64,000 nucleotides of DNA from Lachnospiraceae bacterium (GTDB taxonomy: Bacteria; Bacillota; Clostridia; Lachnospirales; Lachnospiraceae): the NCBI GenBank assembly GCA_017432565.1, contig JAFRIW010000028.1:1-64000 (forward strand). Direction: 5' to 3'. The notes beneath the pieces are model-generated. The model did no database searches, was not told the DNA's origin, and saw only the letters and a program-made list of their open reading frames with translations. The position numbers and the translations under genes are program-made. Of the stretch, positions 8,804-18,145 are shown piece by piece; within the stretch, counting starts at the first letter, position 1; every line of letters begins with the position of its first letter.

Positions 8804-10396
8804 TCAGTGTGCAGCGTACCATGCATCCAGCTGCTTCTGGTTCTCGGCGATGATGTCGTCGATTCCGGCATCCTTGAGGGCCTGGATGAATTCAGGCATC
8901 ACTTCTTCCGGATCAACCGTGCCGTATCCGACGATGCTTCTGTACTGAGTTGCGACAGAGGCGACTGCTGCTGCCTGTGTGGAGACGTTCTCCGGATTGA
9001 AGACGTAACCGAATGCCTTGGTGATGCGGCCGTCATCGACAATCTTCTGGTTGAAAGCTTCGATTTCATCATAGATTGAAGCCTCATTCGGCTGGAACTT
9101 CGGGACGGTCAGGGAATTGCCGTACAGATCGTTCGGTACCCACTGGCTCCAGGTGCCTGTTCCCGCCTTGACAATCGCTTTGCTGCCGTCGAGCTGCTCA
9201 ACCACTTCATAGCTGACGCCTGCAAGGCCGTCGGAAAGAAGGGAGTCCACATCGTTCTCCAGGTCGCGGTCCTGATACAGGATGTTCAGGAACTGCATGA
9301 CGCGCTCCGGATTTTCGCAGGTGTTCGGGATCGCCCACAGCGCTTCGGAAGCGTAGGTGGTGGAAGCATAAGCTTCAACGAGCGGGAACTCCACAAGCTC
9401 GACACCCAGGTTGTTCGCCAGACCGATGCTTCCGCCGGGCTGGCTGGAACCGATGGTTCCGAGATAGTTGCCGGACTTCATCTGGCTGGTGACGTCATCG
9501 CTGACCGTCGTGACATCAGGATTGATGTAGCCGGCCTGATACCACTCGCGCATCTGCTTGCAGTACTCCATGTACTCATCGGTCTCAAACAGATCGACAA
9601 CCGTGTTCTGACCGTCCAGACCCGCGTTCATCAGGATACCGTTGCTCTCCTGCCCGCCGAGTGCGTCGATCTCGTAAAACTGGTGGAAACCGTCGGTCGC
9701 TGTGCCGTACAGGGACAGTGCATAGTGGCCTGCGCCGAACTCCTGCTTGTAGGCTTCGAAGATCGGGGTCAGATCTTCCATCGTGTACTGCTTTCCTTCT
9801 TCCGGAGCGATGCCCATCTGATCAAGATAGTCCTTCCGGGCTGTGAAGGAAGTGCCGTTGCCGTAATTGAAGACACAGGGAACTGCGTACAGGGTGTCTT
9901 CGATATAACCGAGGTTGATTCTCTCGCCCAGAGCAGCGTCGATATCGCTTCCGTATGCTGCGTACAGGTCATTCAGAGGGCGGAACATGTTCTTGGAAGT
10001 GTAATTGGAGATGCTGTCCATCGCCTGTCCGAAAGTGAAGACACAGGCCAGGTCAAGCTTCTCTCCGGCTGCCAGCGCGCGGCTGGTCTCATTGGCCAGA
10101 TCCCACGCTGCGATCGGGATCAGAGTCACGGTGGCGTTGATCTCGGGCTCGATGATGGCATTGATTGCTGCTTCGACCTGATCGATCTCGTCCGGGTTGC
10201 CGCCCCAGGTCACGATCTGCATTTCGATGTTATAAGCTTCGCTGTTGTCTGCGACCACAGCGCCGGCTTCTTCTTTTGCACCTTCTTCAGCAGCAGGCTG
10301 AGCGGGTGCAGCGGAACCATCGGACTTTCCGCAGCCGGCAAGCGTTCCGGCGAGGAGTGATGCCGCAAAGAGCAGTGCAAGAGCTTTCTTCTTCAT
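8804..10396 (-). CDS. Extracellular sugar-binding lipoprotein of an ABC transporter (LplA-like)
   Basis: 530 residues. The lipoprotein signal peptide has a basic start, a hydrophobic stretch and the lipobox LAGCGKSDG, with cysteine 22 as lipid anchor. A low-complexity Ala/Glu/Pro linker follows, then a family-1 solute-binding domain (IVTWGGNPDEIDQVEAAINA; NPERVMQFLNILYQD). The size fits LplA-type proteins, which bind oligosaccharides and often those from plant cell walls. The start has a GGGAGAAAATT leader. It is the first gene of the locus A operon and is transcribed away from the YesM/YesN pair, the usual partner that controls such operons. Ligand unknown. Confidence 0.92.
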   Translation of the reverse strand: MKKKALALLFAASLLAGTLAGCGKSDGSAAPAQPAAEEGAKEEAGAVVADNSEAYNIEMQIVTWGGNPDEIDQVEAAINAIIEPEINATVTLIPIAAWDLANETSRALAAGEKLDLACVFTFGQAMDSISNYTSKNMFRPLNDLYAAYGSDIDAALGERINLGYIEDTLYAVPCVFNYGNGTSFTARKDYLDQMGIAPEEGKQYTMEDLTPIFEAYKQEFGAGHYALSLYGTATDGFHQFYEIDALGGQESNGILMNAGLDGQNTVVDLFETDEYMEYCKQMREWYQAGYINPDVTTVSDDVTSQMKSGNYLGTIGSSQPGGSIGLANNLGVELVEFPLVEAYASTTYASEALWAIPNTCENPERVMQFLNILYQDRDLENDVDSLLSDGLAGVSYEVVEQLDGSKAIVKAGTGTWSQWVPNDLYGNSLTVPKFQPNEASIYDEIEAFNQKIVDDGRITKAFGYVFNPENVSTQAAAVASVATQYRSIVGYGTVDPEEVMPEFIQALKDAGIDDIIAENQKQLDAWYAAH

Positions 10397-10501
10397 AATT
10401 TTCTCCCTTCGTAGAGGTCATCCGTGAGGACGAATTGGTTTTTACACTGCTATCATATTTGTTTCCGGTTTCGGTGAACATTCAGATTTTCAATCCCCGA
10501 C

Positions 10502-10530
10502 TTTTGAAGAATCAACTTTAACGTTATAAT
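10502..10530 (+). promoter_or_regulatory. Candidate promoter for the locus A sensor kinase gene
   Basis: TATAAT at 10525-10530 is preceded, at 17 bp, by TTTTGA (10502-10507), or at 15 bp by TTGAAG. It lies 51 bp before the chosen kinase start in the 185-bp divergent spacer. The -10 match is perfect and the -35 is weak. No clear promoter was seen for the opposite operon, which may depend on the response regulator. Confidence 0.35.
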
Positions 10531-10581
10531 GAGTTCAGATTCTGTAAGCGGCCGCTTCCGGCCGCGGAAAAGGGCATGATT

Positions 10582-12285
10582 ATGGCAGACCGGTCTGAGC
10601 AAAATACGAAAAAGCCCATCAGTCTGCGCAGGCAGGTGCTGATCTTCCTGTGCCTTCTCCTGCTGCCCTTCAGCATTCTTTCCTCGATCCTGAGTATCAA
10701 CACCATGCAGAATCTGAAGCAGCAATATACCCGGCAGACGCAGGCTGTCCTGGATTCCTACGCCGCCCAGTTTGCGCATCGGACAGAAACAGCAGACTAT
10801 CTGCTCCTCAATCTCTTCACAAACAATGACCTGGTTCTGCGTTTTGAGCGCAACACCGGCGACTGGCATCACACCCTGTATCGGGCCAATCTGGATAATG
10901 CGGTCAGGGATGCACTTGTTCTCTCCGGCTCCGCGGACGGACTCTTTCTGCTGCTGAATTCCTCGGATGAGCTGGTACACTCCGGCCGCCTTCAGCACGG
11001 ACCTTCCTCAACACAGATCATGCCCGAAGCTTCCCTGCGCGCGCTGATCAAAGATCCCGCGTATGACGACGGAAAGTGGCATCTGGCTAAAGCAGACGAA
11101 ACCGTCTATCTCATTCATATTCTCCGCGACTCCTCCAGCAGATTCGGCGCTTATCTGAACTGTGACGCCTTCTTCTCTTCTCTGAACCCGGGAGATGATC
11201 CGTATGGCACAATTCTGTCCATCGCCGATCAGCTGCCGCCGGAAGAGAGTGGCCGCCTTCTCACCTCCTCCCGGATCGCTCAGATATCCGCTTATATCAT
11301 CTCGGATGTCAGGACTTCTTCCGTGTACAGAAATGTCCTGCCCTGGATCTCTGTCAGTATTCTGCTGTTCGTTTTCTCCGTCCTGATGATCCCGCTCTTC
11401 CTGCTGACCTATTATCGGAAGATCAATCGTCCGCTGCAGATCCTGCAGGGCGCGTTTCACGAACTGGAGGGCGGCAACGAGGATTTCCGGATCACGGAGC
11501 AGGTTTCCTCCGAGGAGTTTTACGACACCAATCTCTCCTTTAATTCCATGGCATCCAACCTGTCCGCTCTGCAGAGGCAGGTCCTTGAGGAAGAACAGCA
11601 CCGGCACGAGCTCGCGGAACACAACCTGAATCTGCAGCTGGATAACCTGCAGCTGCAGATCCGCCCCCACTTCCTGCAGAACACCATGAACCTGCTCTTC
11701 ACACTGATCCACAACGGACAGTCTGAGAACGCCGAGCGGCTGGTACTTTATCTGTCAAAATATTTCCGCTATATGTTCCGGCACGGACATAACCTGGAGC
11801 TGTTTTCCATGGAACTCGAAATGGTTCAGGAATACCTGGCAATCTCCGAGCTGCATTATCAGAATGCCTTTACTGTTTCCTGCCAGATCGACCCGATCCT
11901 CAGCTTCATGCGGATCCCGCCGCTCCTTCTGCATAATTTTGTCGAAAACATCATTCAGCACGCGCTGATTCCGGGAAAGACAATCCACATCATTCTGTAC
12001 GGAGAATATGATGATGAGCAAAACCTTGCCATCCTCCAGGTCTCCGACGACGGCAACGGCATCTCGGAAGAATATGCCGACATGATCAACCGGAACGATT
12101 TTTCATCCCTTCCGCCCGGAAAACATATCGGCGTCCGCAATTCCATCAACCGCCTGCATTATTATTACGGCGATGAGGCCGGTGTTTCGGTAGATTCCGC
12201 AGAAGGAGAGGGAACGACTTTTACCATCCGTATTCCCTGTGATCTCACAGAGGAGGATGAGGAAGACCCGGAGGTCATAGAATGA
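10582..12285 (+). CDS. Sensor histidine kinase, YesM family
   Basis: 567 residues from the second ATG, which sits seven bases after AAAGGG; an ATG six bases earlier is possible. The layout is a membrane helix (about 18-38), an extracellular sensor region (to about 250), a second helix (253-277) and a HAMP-like linker. The His_kinase domain has its phospho-histidine in QIRPHFLQNTMNLLF (about 363), and the ATPase domain has N-box NFVENIIQHAL and SDDGNGI. Its stop overlaps the start of the response regulator by four bases (ATGA), so the two are translationally coupled. It probably senses the sugar or the loaded binding protein of the divergent ABC operon. Confidence 0.9.
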   Translation: MADRSEQNTKKPISLRRQVLIFLCLLLLPFSILSSILSINTMQNLKQQYTRQTQAVLDSYAAQFAHRTETADYLLLNLFTNNDLVLRFERNTGDWHHTLYRANLDNAVRDALVLSGSADGLFLLLNSSDELVHSGRLQHGPSSTQIMPEASLRALIKDPAYDDGKWHLAKADETVYLIHILRDSSSRFGAYLNCDAFFSSLNPGDDPYGTILSIADQLPPEESGRLLTSSRIAQISAYIISDVRTSSVYRNVLPWISVSILLFVFSVLMIPLFLLTYYRKINRPLQILQGAFHELEGGNEDFRITEQVSSEEFYDTNLSFNSMASNLSALQRQVLEEEQHRHELAEHNLNLQLDNLQLQIRPHFLQNTMNLLFTLIHNGQSENAERLVLYLSKYFRYMFRHGHNLELFSMELEMVQEYLAISELHYQNAFTVSCQIDPILSFMRIPPLLLHNFVENIIQHALIPGKTIHIILYGEYDDEQNLAILQVSDDGNGISEEYADMINRNDFSSLPPGKHIGVRNSINRLHYYYGDEAGVSVDSAEGEGTTFTIRIPCDLTEEDEEDPEVIE

Positions 12286-13091
12286 AGCTTCTGATGGTTA
12301 ACGACGCAGTGCTCGAGCTGCATTCCATGGAACGGGAGATCCCCTGGCAGCAGTATGGGATCGACGAGGTCTTCACGGCGGAGAGCGCCGCGCTCGCACG
12401 GGAAATCCTGCTTGCACAGAAGATCGATCTTCTGCTGTGCGATATTGAGATGCCCGGCGAGGACGGGATCTCGCTGATCCGCTGGATCCGGGAACAGAAA
12501 TACGATATCGAGTGCATTCTCCTGACCTGCCATTCGGATTTTGTCTATGCAAAAGAAGCCATTTCTCTGGGCTGCCGCGAATATATCGTTCTGCCGGCCC
12601 GCTATGAGGATATCGGCAGTACCGTGCAGCGCGTCGTCGGACAGCGCCGGGAGCTCCAGCGCGCCAGTGAACTGCAGGAGTACGGGCGCAACTGGGTGCA
12701 GCAGCATCAGGAGGAGCTGCGTGACGAGCAGGAAAAACAAAGCGAGCAGACGCTCTCCCCGAAGGAGACCGTTGAAAAATGTGCCGCCTACATCCAGGAG
12801 CATCTGGGAGATGAAGACCTGAACGTCCAGGCCCTCGGAAATGTGTTTTATTTAAATCCCATCTACTTAAGCCGCATCTTCAAGCGGGAGAAGGGCATTG
12901 CCATCAACCAGTGGATCACAAAGCAGAGAATGGAACTGGCAGGCAGGCTCTTAAAGGATTCGAACCTGACTGCCAATCTGGTCGCGCAGCACTGCGGCTA
13001 CGCCAATTATCCGTATTTCTCCACGGTCTTCAAGTCTTATTACGGTTGCACCCCCTCGCAGTACGCGGCAGGGGATGTGCCGGAAGGCTGA
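12282..13091 (+). CDS. AraC-type response regulator (YesN-like) with a degenerate receiver
   Basis: 269 residues. The receiver domain (1-118) keeps the phospho-acceptor D54 (LLLCDIEMPGEDG) and T82. However, the usual DD pair reads N7-D8 (LLMVNDAV) and the conserved lysine is a leucine (L104 in YIVLPARYED). The DNA-binding AraC domain is at about 160-262 (YLSRIFKREKGIAINQW and CGYANYPYFSTVFKSYYGCTP). The homologue at 37804-39447 has all five residues. The loss of Mg-binding and switch residues suggests weak or phosphorylation-independent control. The gene ends 25 bp from the convergent end of the reductase gene. Confidence 0.88.
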   Translation: MKLLMVNDAVLELHSMEREIPWQQYGIDEVFTAESAALAREILLAQKIDLLLCDIEMPGEDGISLIRWIREQKYDIECILLTCHSDFVYAKEAISLGCREYIVLPARYEDIGSTVQRVVGQRRELQRASELQEYGRNWVQQHQEELRDEQEKQSEQTLSPKETVEKCAAYIQEHLGDEDLNVQALGNVFYLNPIYLSRIFKREKGIAINQWITKQRMELAGRLLKDSNLTANLVAQHCGYANYPYFSTVFKSYYGCTPSQYAAGDVPEG

Positions 13092-13116
13092 GACCCGGCA
13101 GGGCAGGCCCGGCTTG

Positions 13117-15126
13117 TCAGATATAATATCCCGCGAAATATCCCTCGTGGACGGCTTCATTGATGCGCCGGGGTGCGGCGCAGTCACCGATGATGCGCAC
13201 GTCATACATGAGCTCCGTGAAGGCAGCCGCCTCTTCAAAGCGGGGCGTCAGACCAACGCAGAGCACGACGTTGTCCGCCTGCGCACTGCATTCCTTTCCG
13301 TCCCGGTCCAGATAACGGACTGCATTTTCTGTAATCTCCTGCGTACGGACGCCCAGACAGACATGAATCTGCGGGCGCTTTTTCAACTGCTCGGAGAGGG
13401 CGCCGCGGTAAAGAAGATTGCCGGCTGCCGCCAGTCTGTCCATCATCTCGAGAATCGTCACTTCTTTTCCTTCATCCGCCAGTGAGAGCGCGAGCTCGCA
13501 GCCGGAGAGCCCGCCGCCGATGATGACGACATGGCCGCCCAGTGGAATGGAATGCGCCTCAACAATGTTCTTCACATGCGGCAGATCGGCGCCGGGAAGC
13601 TTTAAGCCTCTCGGGTAAGAACCGAGGGCGCAGATGATCTCGTCCGGATCCAGCTCTCTCAGCAGCTCCGGCCTCGCCTCGCAGTTCAGCCTTATATCGA
13701 TGGGCAGCTTCCGGGTCATGGTGATCAGGTAATTGCGGAAATTGCGCATATCCAGCTTGTGGGAATCTGTCTCCGAAATATTCAGAAGTCCGCCCAGCTT
13801 ATCCGTCTTTTCGAACAATATAACCTCGTGGCCGCGCTCTGCCGCCGCAATGGCTGCGCTCATGCCGGCGGGGCCGCCGCCGATGACCGCAATCTTCTTT
13901 TTCTCAGGAACGCGCCCTGTCGTCCGGACTTTTCTCTCCTGTATAGCTTCCTCAGTCTGAAGCCGCAGTTCCCGCTCATAGCGCGGGTTGACGGCACAGC
14001 CCTGGCTGCAGCCGCCGGTTGCGACACCGTAGCAGGACACGCACCGGATGCAGGTCCGGATCTCTTCCGGACGGTTGTCTCTGGCTTTATTCGCCCAGTC
14101 CGGATCCGCGACAAAGGGTCTGCCGAGGGCGACAAGATCCGCGCTGCCCTCATCCAGAATCTGCTCCGCCTCATCCGGCGTCGTGATGCTGCCGACGACC
14201 GCCACCGGGATCTTTGTCACCTTCTGCTTCACAATCTGCGCGAACGGGACGTTTAGCTGATGCGGATGCAGGCTCGGCGCCTCAATGTAGCTGGTGGCAT
14301 GGACGAGCTTGTCCAGACCGGACGAGATGTGGGCCATGTTGATCAGATCCTGCACTTCACAGACGAACTGCGCGACTTCCTCCGGCGTCAGGCCTCCTTC
14401 AACGTATTCTTCCGCGCCGATGCGGATGTCAATCGGATAGGCGGGGCCGACCGCCTTCCGGACCGCCTGAATAATCTCCTTCGGGAACCGGATACGGTTC
14501 TCAAAGCTGCCGCCGTATTCATCTGTCCTGTGATTGAAGAACGGACTCATGAACTGGGCCGGCAGCCAACCGTGTCCCAGATGCAGCATCACCATGTCAA
14601 AGCCCATGCGCCGCGCTTCCACAGCGGAAGCCGCGAACTCCGCGCATATGCGCTCCATGTCCGCCTTGTCCATACCGCGTACGTGTGTCTCGTCGACCAC
14701 GTCGGGCTCAATCCGCTCATAGCCGTTCACTTCCGAGAAAGACCGTTCCATCGTGCAGGGACCGATGGGCGTCGCGTGCGTCCTGCGGCAGTCAGCGAAC
14801 TGCCCCGCGTGGAACAGCTCCGCGGAAGCCTTCGCACCGTACTGGTGTATCATGCTGATCTGCTCTTCGAAGAGCTTTTTCTCACTCCCCCAGAGACTGC
14901 TGGATTCAAAATAAATCAGGGAGTCTGTGTCATTGACACCGATACTCCCGATAATCACAAGCCCCGCCCCGCCCCGGGCTTTTGCCGCAATCGACTCGAC
15001 CTTATCGGCCGGCGAAGGCTCGAGGGCATAGCTCGTGATCGGTGCCGCAATAATGCGGTTCTTCAGGATCGTATTTCCGACCCGGATGGGTGTGAAAAGC
15101 TTCTGATATCTGGTATTCAGTATCAT
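13117..15126 (-). CDS. Old Yellow Enzyme-type NADH:flavin oxidoreductase (2,4-dienoyl-CoA reductase family), second copy
   Basis: 669 residues. FMN barrel with H182 and H185 (LHLGHGWLPAQFMSPFFNHR), then DEYGGSFENR. Cluster cysteines are C359, C362, C365 and C377, with an extra C373. The FAD motif is AVIGGGPAGMSAA and the NAD(P)H motif VVIIGGGLSGCE. It shares the GHGWL signature and domain order with the 1504-3483 protein but is clearly diverged from it. It follows the GH28 gene and is preceded by two hairpins, the nearer ending in a T-run, which suggests separate control. Ene-reduction of a product released from a plant glycoside is a plausible role; the substrate is unknown. Confidence 0.87.
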   Translation of the reverse strand: MILNTRYQKLFTPIRVGNTILKNRIIAAPITSYALEPSPADKVESIAAKARGGAGLVIIGSIGVNDTDSLIYFESSSLWGSEKKLFEEQISMIHQYGAKASAELFHAGQFADCRRTHATPIGPCTMERSFSEVNGYERIEPDVVDETHVRGMDKADMERICAEFAASAVEARRMGFDMVMLHLGHGWLPAQFMSPFFNHRTDEYGGSFENRIRFPKEIIQAVRKAVGPAYPIDIRIGAEEYVEGGLTPEEVAQFVCEVQDLINMAHISSGLDKLVHATSYIEAPSLHPHQLNVPFAQIVKQKVTKIPVAVVGSITTPDEAEQILDEGSADLVALGRPFVADPDWANKARDNRPEEIRTCIRCVSCYGVATGGCSQGCAVNPRYERELRLQTEEAIQERKVRTTGRVPEKKKIAVIGGGPAGMSAAIAAAERGHEVILFEKTDKLGGLLNISETDSHKLDMRNFRNYLITMTRKLPIDIRLNCEARPELLRELDPDEIICALGSYPRGLKLPGADLPHVKNIVEAHSIPLGGHVVIIGGGLSGCELALSLADEGKEVTILEMMDRLAAAGNLLYRGALSEQLKKRPQIHVCLGVRTQEITENAVRYLDRDGKECSAQADNVVLCVGLTPRFEEAAAFTELMYDVRIIGDCAAPRRINEAVHEGYFAGYYI

Positions 15127-15149
15127 AATGACCTCCCGATACTCTGTGT

Positions 15150-15203
15150 ATAAAAATCCCGCTGCTTTTTCATGACTTTACTGTAGTCTGAAAAAACAGC
15201 GGG
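15150..15203 (-). terminator. Intrinsic-terminator-like hairpin just upstream of the second reductase gene
   Basis: Left arm CCCGCTG (15158-15164) and TTTTTCA (15166-15172) plus GACT (15174-15177) pair with AGTC (15185-15188), TGAAAAA (15189-15195) and CAGCGGG (15197-15203). On the minus strand the stem is followed by ATTTTTAT, a proper T-run. Only 24 bp then remain before the reductase ATG, too few for a separate promoter after the terminator. It therefore probably attenuates read-through from the GH28 gene. Confidence 0.7.
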
Positions 15204-15224
15204 GAAAATTCACAGAATCAACCG

Positions 15225-15264
15225 GAAAGTTTCAGAAAAGCAACTGCCGGCCTGAAACACTTTC
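15225..15264 (-). promoter_or_regulatory. Upstream hairpin of a possible attenuator
   Basis: GAAAGTTTCAG (15225-15235) pairs with CTGAAACACTTTC (15252-15264) with a two-base bulge. On the minus-strand RNA one arm contains UCUGAAA, which could instead pair with UUUCAGA in the arm of the terminator hairpin downstream. Two mutually exclusive folds are thus possible, as in a leader attenuator. No ligand-binding core of a known riboswitch is visible. Confidence 0.4.
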
Positions 15265-15292
15265 TTACTGTACGGATCTCACCGTCTGGAAC

Positions 15293-16630
15293 TTACTGTC
15301 CTGCCTCGTGCTGAACGCCGTTGTCCGCGTCCATGGTGGTGACACTGTCCGGATAGTCGATCGTATCCTTCTTCGTCAGATGCACCTCGCGGACGGCCAG
15401 ATTTTGCACAGCCTGCTCATCGCAGCGCGTGTCGTAAGCTGTGATGTCGAGGTCTTCGAGCGCGATGTTGCTGAGATGGTAATGCGCCTCGTCCGCCTTG
15501 ACATTGAAGTAGGTGTCGCACTCGAAGCGGCAGCCGCGGATGGTAAGGCCGTCCACGTGGGAAATCGGAAGATCGGTGCGGCCCTTCAGGTCAAAAAACT
15601 GGGACCAGGGGTTGATGTTCAGGAAGTTCGCGGACTTGCCGGTGATGTTTTCCACGAGGATCTGCTCGTAGCACTGCGGCGTGTCGGGGCGGAGCTTGAG
15701 CCACAGGAAATTGTAGCCGGTGCCGACGTGAATGTTTCGCAGGATGATATTGCGGCTGTGCACGTTCTCGGAGCCGAAGGTGAGGCTGCCGTGGCAGAAG
15801 CCGTACTCACAGTCCTCGATGATGATCCGCTCGTTGGCGCCGTTCTCAGGCGCGGTGTCCGCCCACGGACCTTTGCCGCCCTTTAAGGCGACGGCATCAT
15901 CGTTGACAGCCATATAGCAGTTCTTCACCAGCACATCCGTGCAGGCATCGATGTCAATGGCATCGGTACTCGGGCCGCCGACCGGCTCATGGGGCGAAAG
16001 CATGCTGCAGCCGAGGTATTTCACATGGCTGCATTTGTAGATATGCGTCGTCCAGAACGCGGAGTTGCGGAAGGTCACGCCCGCCAGCGTCAGATTTGTG
16101 CAATTCGCCGCGTAGAAGAGGCGCGGGCGCTGCTCATCCTTGTTGGTGCACTGCGGGTTCCATGCGCGGCGCAGCCAGAAGGCTTTCCAGAAGGGCAGAC
16201 CGTTTCCGTCGATCGCACCCTCCCCTGTGATGCAAAATCCGTCAAGGCCGATCGCATTGACCAGTGCCGGGAAGTAGAGGCAGGTCTCGCCCTCGATGCG
16301 GGTCTCGCACAGCGGGTAGTCCGTGATGTCTGTGCTGCCCTGCAGAATGCCGTTTTTCTCTATTTCCAGACTGACGCCCTGCTTAAAGTACAGCGCGCCG
16401 GTGCGGAAAGTGCCGCCGGTAACGACGATCGTGCCGCCGCCCGCCTCGCTGATCTGATCAATCAGCGCCTGGATTGCCTTCGTCTGCACAGAAGCTTCCG
16501 GCAGAATTCCGTGCTCCTGCAGTACATAACGTTTTTTCGGATCTGCTTCTTTCGGAATAGTATAGTCCCGGAACCACGGATCTATGGGCGTACCGTCCGG
16601 GAAATGTGTCGGCTGCTCAATATATATCAT
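15293..16630 (-). CDS. GH28-family glycoside hydrolase (polygalacturonase-like)
   Basis: 445 residues from ATG 16630, chosen because AGGAG lies eight bases upstream; an ATG at 16636 is too close to it. Right-handed beta-helix protein with the GH28 motifs STDAIDID (D223), VNDDAVALK (D244 and D245) and CHGSLTFGSE (H280). The family hydrolyses galacturonate or rhamnogalacturonan links in pectin. There is no signal peptide, so it acts on imported oligosaccharides, probably as an exo-enzyme. It lies downstream of a GPH symporter gene, with a terminator between them. Confidence 0.88.
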   Translation of the reverse strand: MIYIEQPTHFPDGTPIDPWFRDYTIPKEADPKKRYVLQEHGILPEASVQTKAIQALIDQISEAGGGTIVVTGGTFRTGALYFKQGVSLEIEKNGILQGSTDITDYPLCETRIEGETCLYFPALVNAIGLDGFCITGEGAIDGNGLPFWKAFWLRRAWNPQCTNKDEQRPRLFYAANCTNLTLAGVTFRNSAFWTTHIYKCSHVKYLGCSMLSPHEPVGGPSTDAIDIDACTDVLVKNCYMAVNDDAVALKGGKGPWADTAPENGANERIIIEDCEYGFCHGSLTFGSENVHSRNIILRNIHVGTGYNFLWLKLRPDTPQCYEQILVENITGKSANFLNINPWSQFFDLKGRTDLPISHVDGLTIRGCRFECDTYFNVKADEAHYHLSNIALEDLDITAYDTRCDEQAVQNLAVREVHLTKKDTIDYPDSVTTMDADNGVQHEAGQ

Positions 16631-16665
16631 CGGCATATCTCCTTTTCAGAATCGAATGGATTTGT

Positions 16666-16703
16666 AAAAAAACGGAACAGGAGCCTTTTCTGACTCCCGT
16701 TCC
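16666..16703 (-). terminator. Intrinsic terminator after the GPH symporter gene
   Basis: GGAACAGGAG (16674-16683) pairs with CTCCCGTTCC (16694-16703), with one wobble on the minus-strand RNA. The stem is followed by seven Ts (16666-16672 read on the minus strand). This should end or reduce transcription from the symporter into GH28, so GH28 may have its own promoter or be expressed at a lower level. Confidence 0.75.
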
Positions 16704-16744
16704 ATTTTATCATGAAACCCCTGTGTCTGCTTCCTTCAGATGTC

Positions 16745-18145
16745 TTACTTCTCCTGATGCTGTGCATGCATGGCGGCAAGGTCTTCGTTCATCTGAGGTC
16801 GGATACTGTCGACCTTGTACATCAGGCTGAGAATGAACATCAGCACAAAGATTGCGATCGGCAGCAGATTGTAAAGGAACACGATTGCGTTGTTGGCGGC
16901 GGCTGACTGAACGTCGGCCATTCCATCATAGCCGGCTATACCCATGACCACGCCGACCAGACCGACTGCCACGCCCTGTCCGACTTTGCTGGCAAAGTTT
17001 GCGATGGAGGCGACCAGACCTTCAATACGGACACCGGTCTTCCACTCGCCGTAGTCCATGCAGTCGATCAGATAGGTGTTGATCATCATGCTGATCGGAA
17101 GTGTGCCGATACCGAACAGAAGTCCGCCGAGAATGATGGTCGGCATATGAGGGCCGCCGATGGTACGGATCAGAATCCCGACGGCGCCGATTGCACAGCA
17201 GGCCTGCAGAATCTTCGTCGTTCCGAACTTCTTGGACAGTGCGGGGAAAACGATCAGGGCCGGCACGACGACCATGCTGGTGATAGCTGCCGTTCCCTGT
17301 GCCGCCAGATCTCCGTAAATATACTTGAAGTAATAAGTGGTGGCCGTCTGCATGTTATTGACGATGAAGGTGAGAAACATCAGGCCGACTACGATGAAGA
17401 GGTACTTGTTCCTGGCAACCAGCCCGAGCGATTCCTTCAGGGTCAGATTATTTGTAACGGCTTTTCCGCTCTCATCCGCCTCATCCTCGACGATTTCCTT
17501 GCAGAATACAAAGCGGAGAATACCGATCACGGACATCACAATCGCGAGGCTGATGACCAGTGTCGTCCAGCCCGTCTGGGTCGTGCCTTTTCCGGCCAGC
17601 CAGGACGGGAAGACGATGTTGAAGACAATACTGCAGAACATGACGATGAAGCCGTTGATGGAAATCGCTTTGATCCGGTTGCCCTCCGTCGTGAATGCGC
17701 GGGCCAGGTAGACGGAGTCGATGCCGCCCAGTGCCGTGGCGCACACCGCGTTGACCATGGTGTACATGATGAACAGCCAGATATACTGAACGGTCGTGCT
17801 CACACGAGGAATGTTGAACATCAGAACCGTAAAGATCCACTCAAAAATAATGAATACTTCGTAAGGTCTGGCTTTGCCCCACTTTGTATGTGTCTTATCC
17901 AAAAGGAAGCCGAATCCGAGATCTGTGAAAGCATCTACGATTTTGGATACCAGAAACAGCGTTCCGACAACTGCTGCGCTCAGACCCACAATATCCGTGC
18001 AGTAGAATGCGATATTCATGCACAGGACGACGTTGATCGCGGCGGCGATGCCGCGCGTCGACCAGACGGCACCGTACCAGACCGGCATGCGCTCCCTTGC
18101 GCCGTAAGGAATTCCCTTCTCGTTCTTCTTTTCTTTTTTACCCAT
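16745..18145 (-). CDS. GPH-family sugar:cation symporter (MelB/XynB-transporter type)
   Basis: 466 residues with about 12 membrane helices. The start at 18145 is chosen for the AAAGGGGG site upstream. Characteristic GPH features are the early SAAVVGTLFLVSKIVDAFTD, the GYDGMADVQ region late in the protein and a charged DKTHTKWGKARPY loop after the second helix. These carriers import glycosides or oligosaccharides with Na+ or H+. It begins the divergent operon opposite the AraC regulator and probably supplies the GH28 enzyme. Similar carriers are at 56969-58474 and 60851-62263. Confidence 0.9.
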   Translation of the reverse strand: MGKKEKKNEKGIPYGARERMPVWYGAVWSTRGIAAAINVVLCMNIAFYCTDIVGLSAAVVGTLFLVSKIVDAFTDLGFGFLLDKTHTKWGKARPYEVFIIFEWIFTVLMFNIPRVSTTVQYIWLFIMYTMVNAVCATALGGIDSVYLARAFTTEGNRIKAISINGFIVMFCSIVFNIVFPSWLAGKGTTQTGWTTLVISLAIVMSVIGILRFVFCKEIVEDEADESGKAVTNNLTLKESLGLVARNKYLFIVVGLMFLTFIVNNMQTATTYYFKYIYGDLAAQGTAAITSMVVVPALIVFPALSKKFGTTKILQACCAIGAVGILIRTIGGPHMPTIILGGLLFGIGTLPISMMINTYLIDCMDYGEWKTGVRIEGLVASIANFASKVGQGVAVGLVGVVMGIAGYDGMADVQSAAANNAIVFLYNLLPIAIFVLMFILSLMYKVDSIRPQMNEDLAAMHAQHQEK

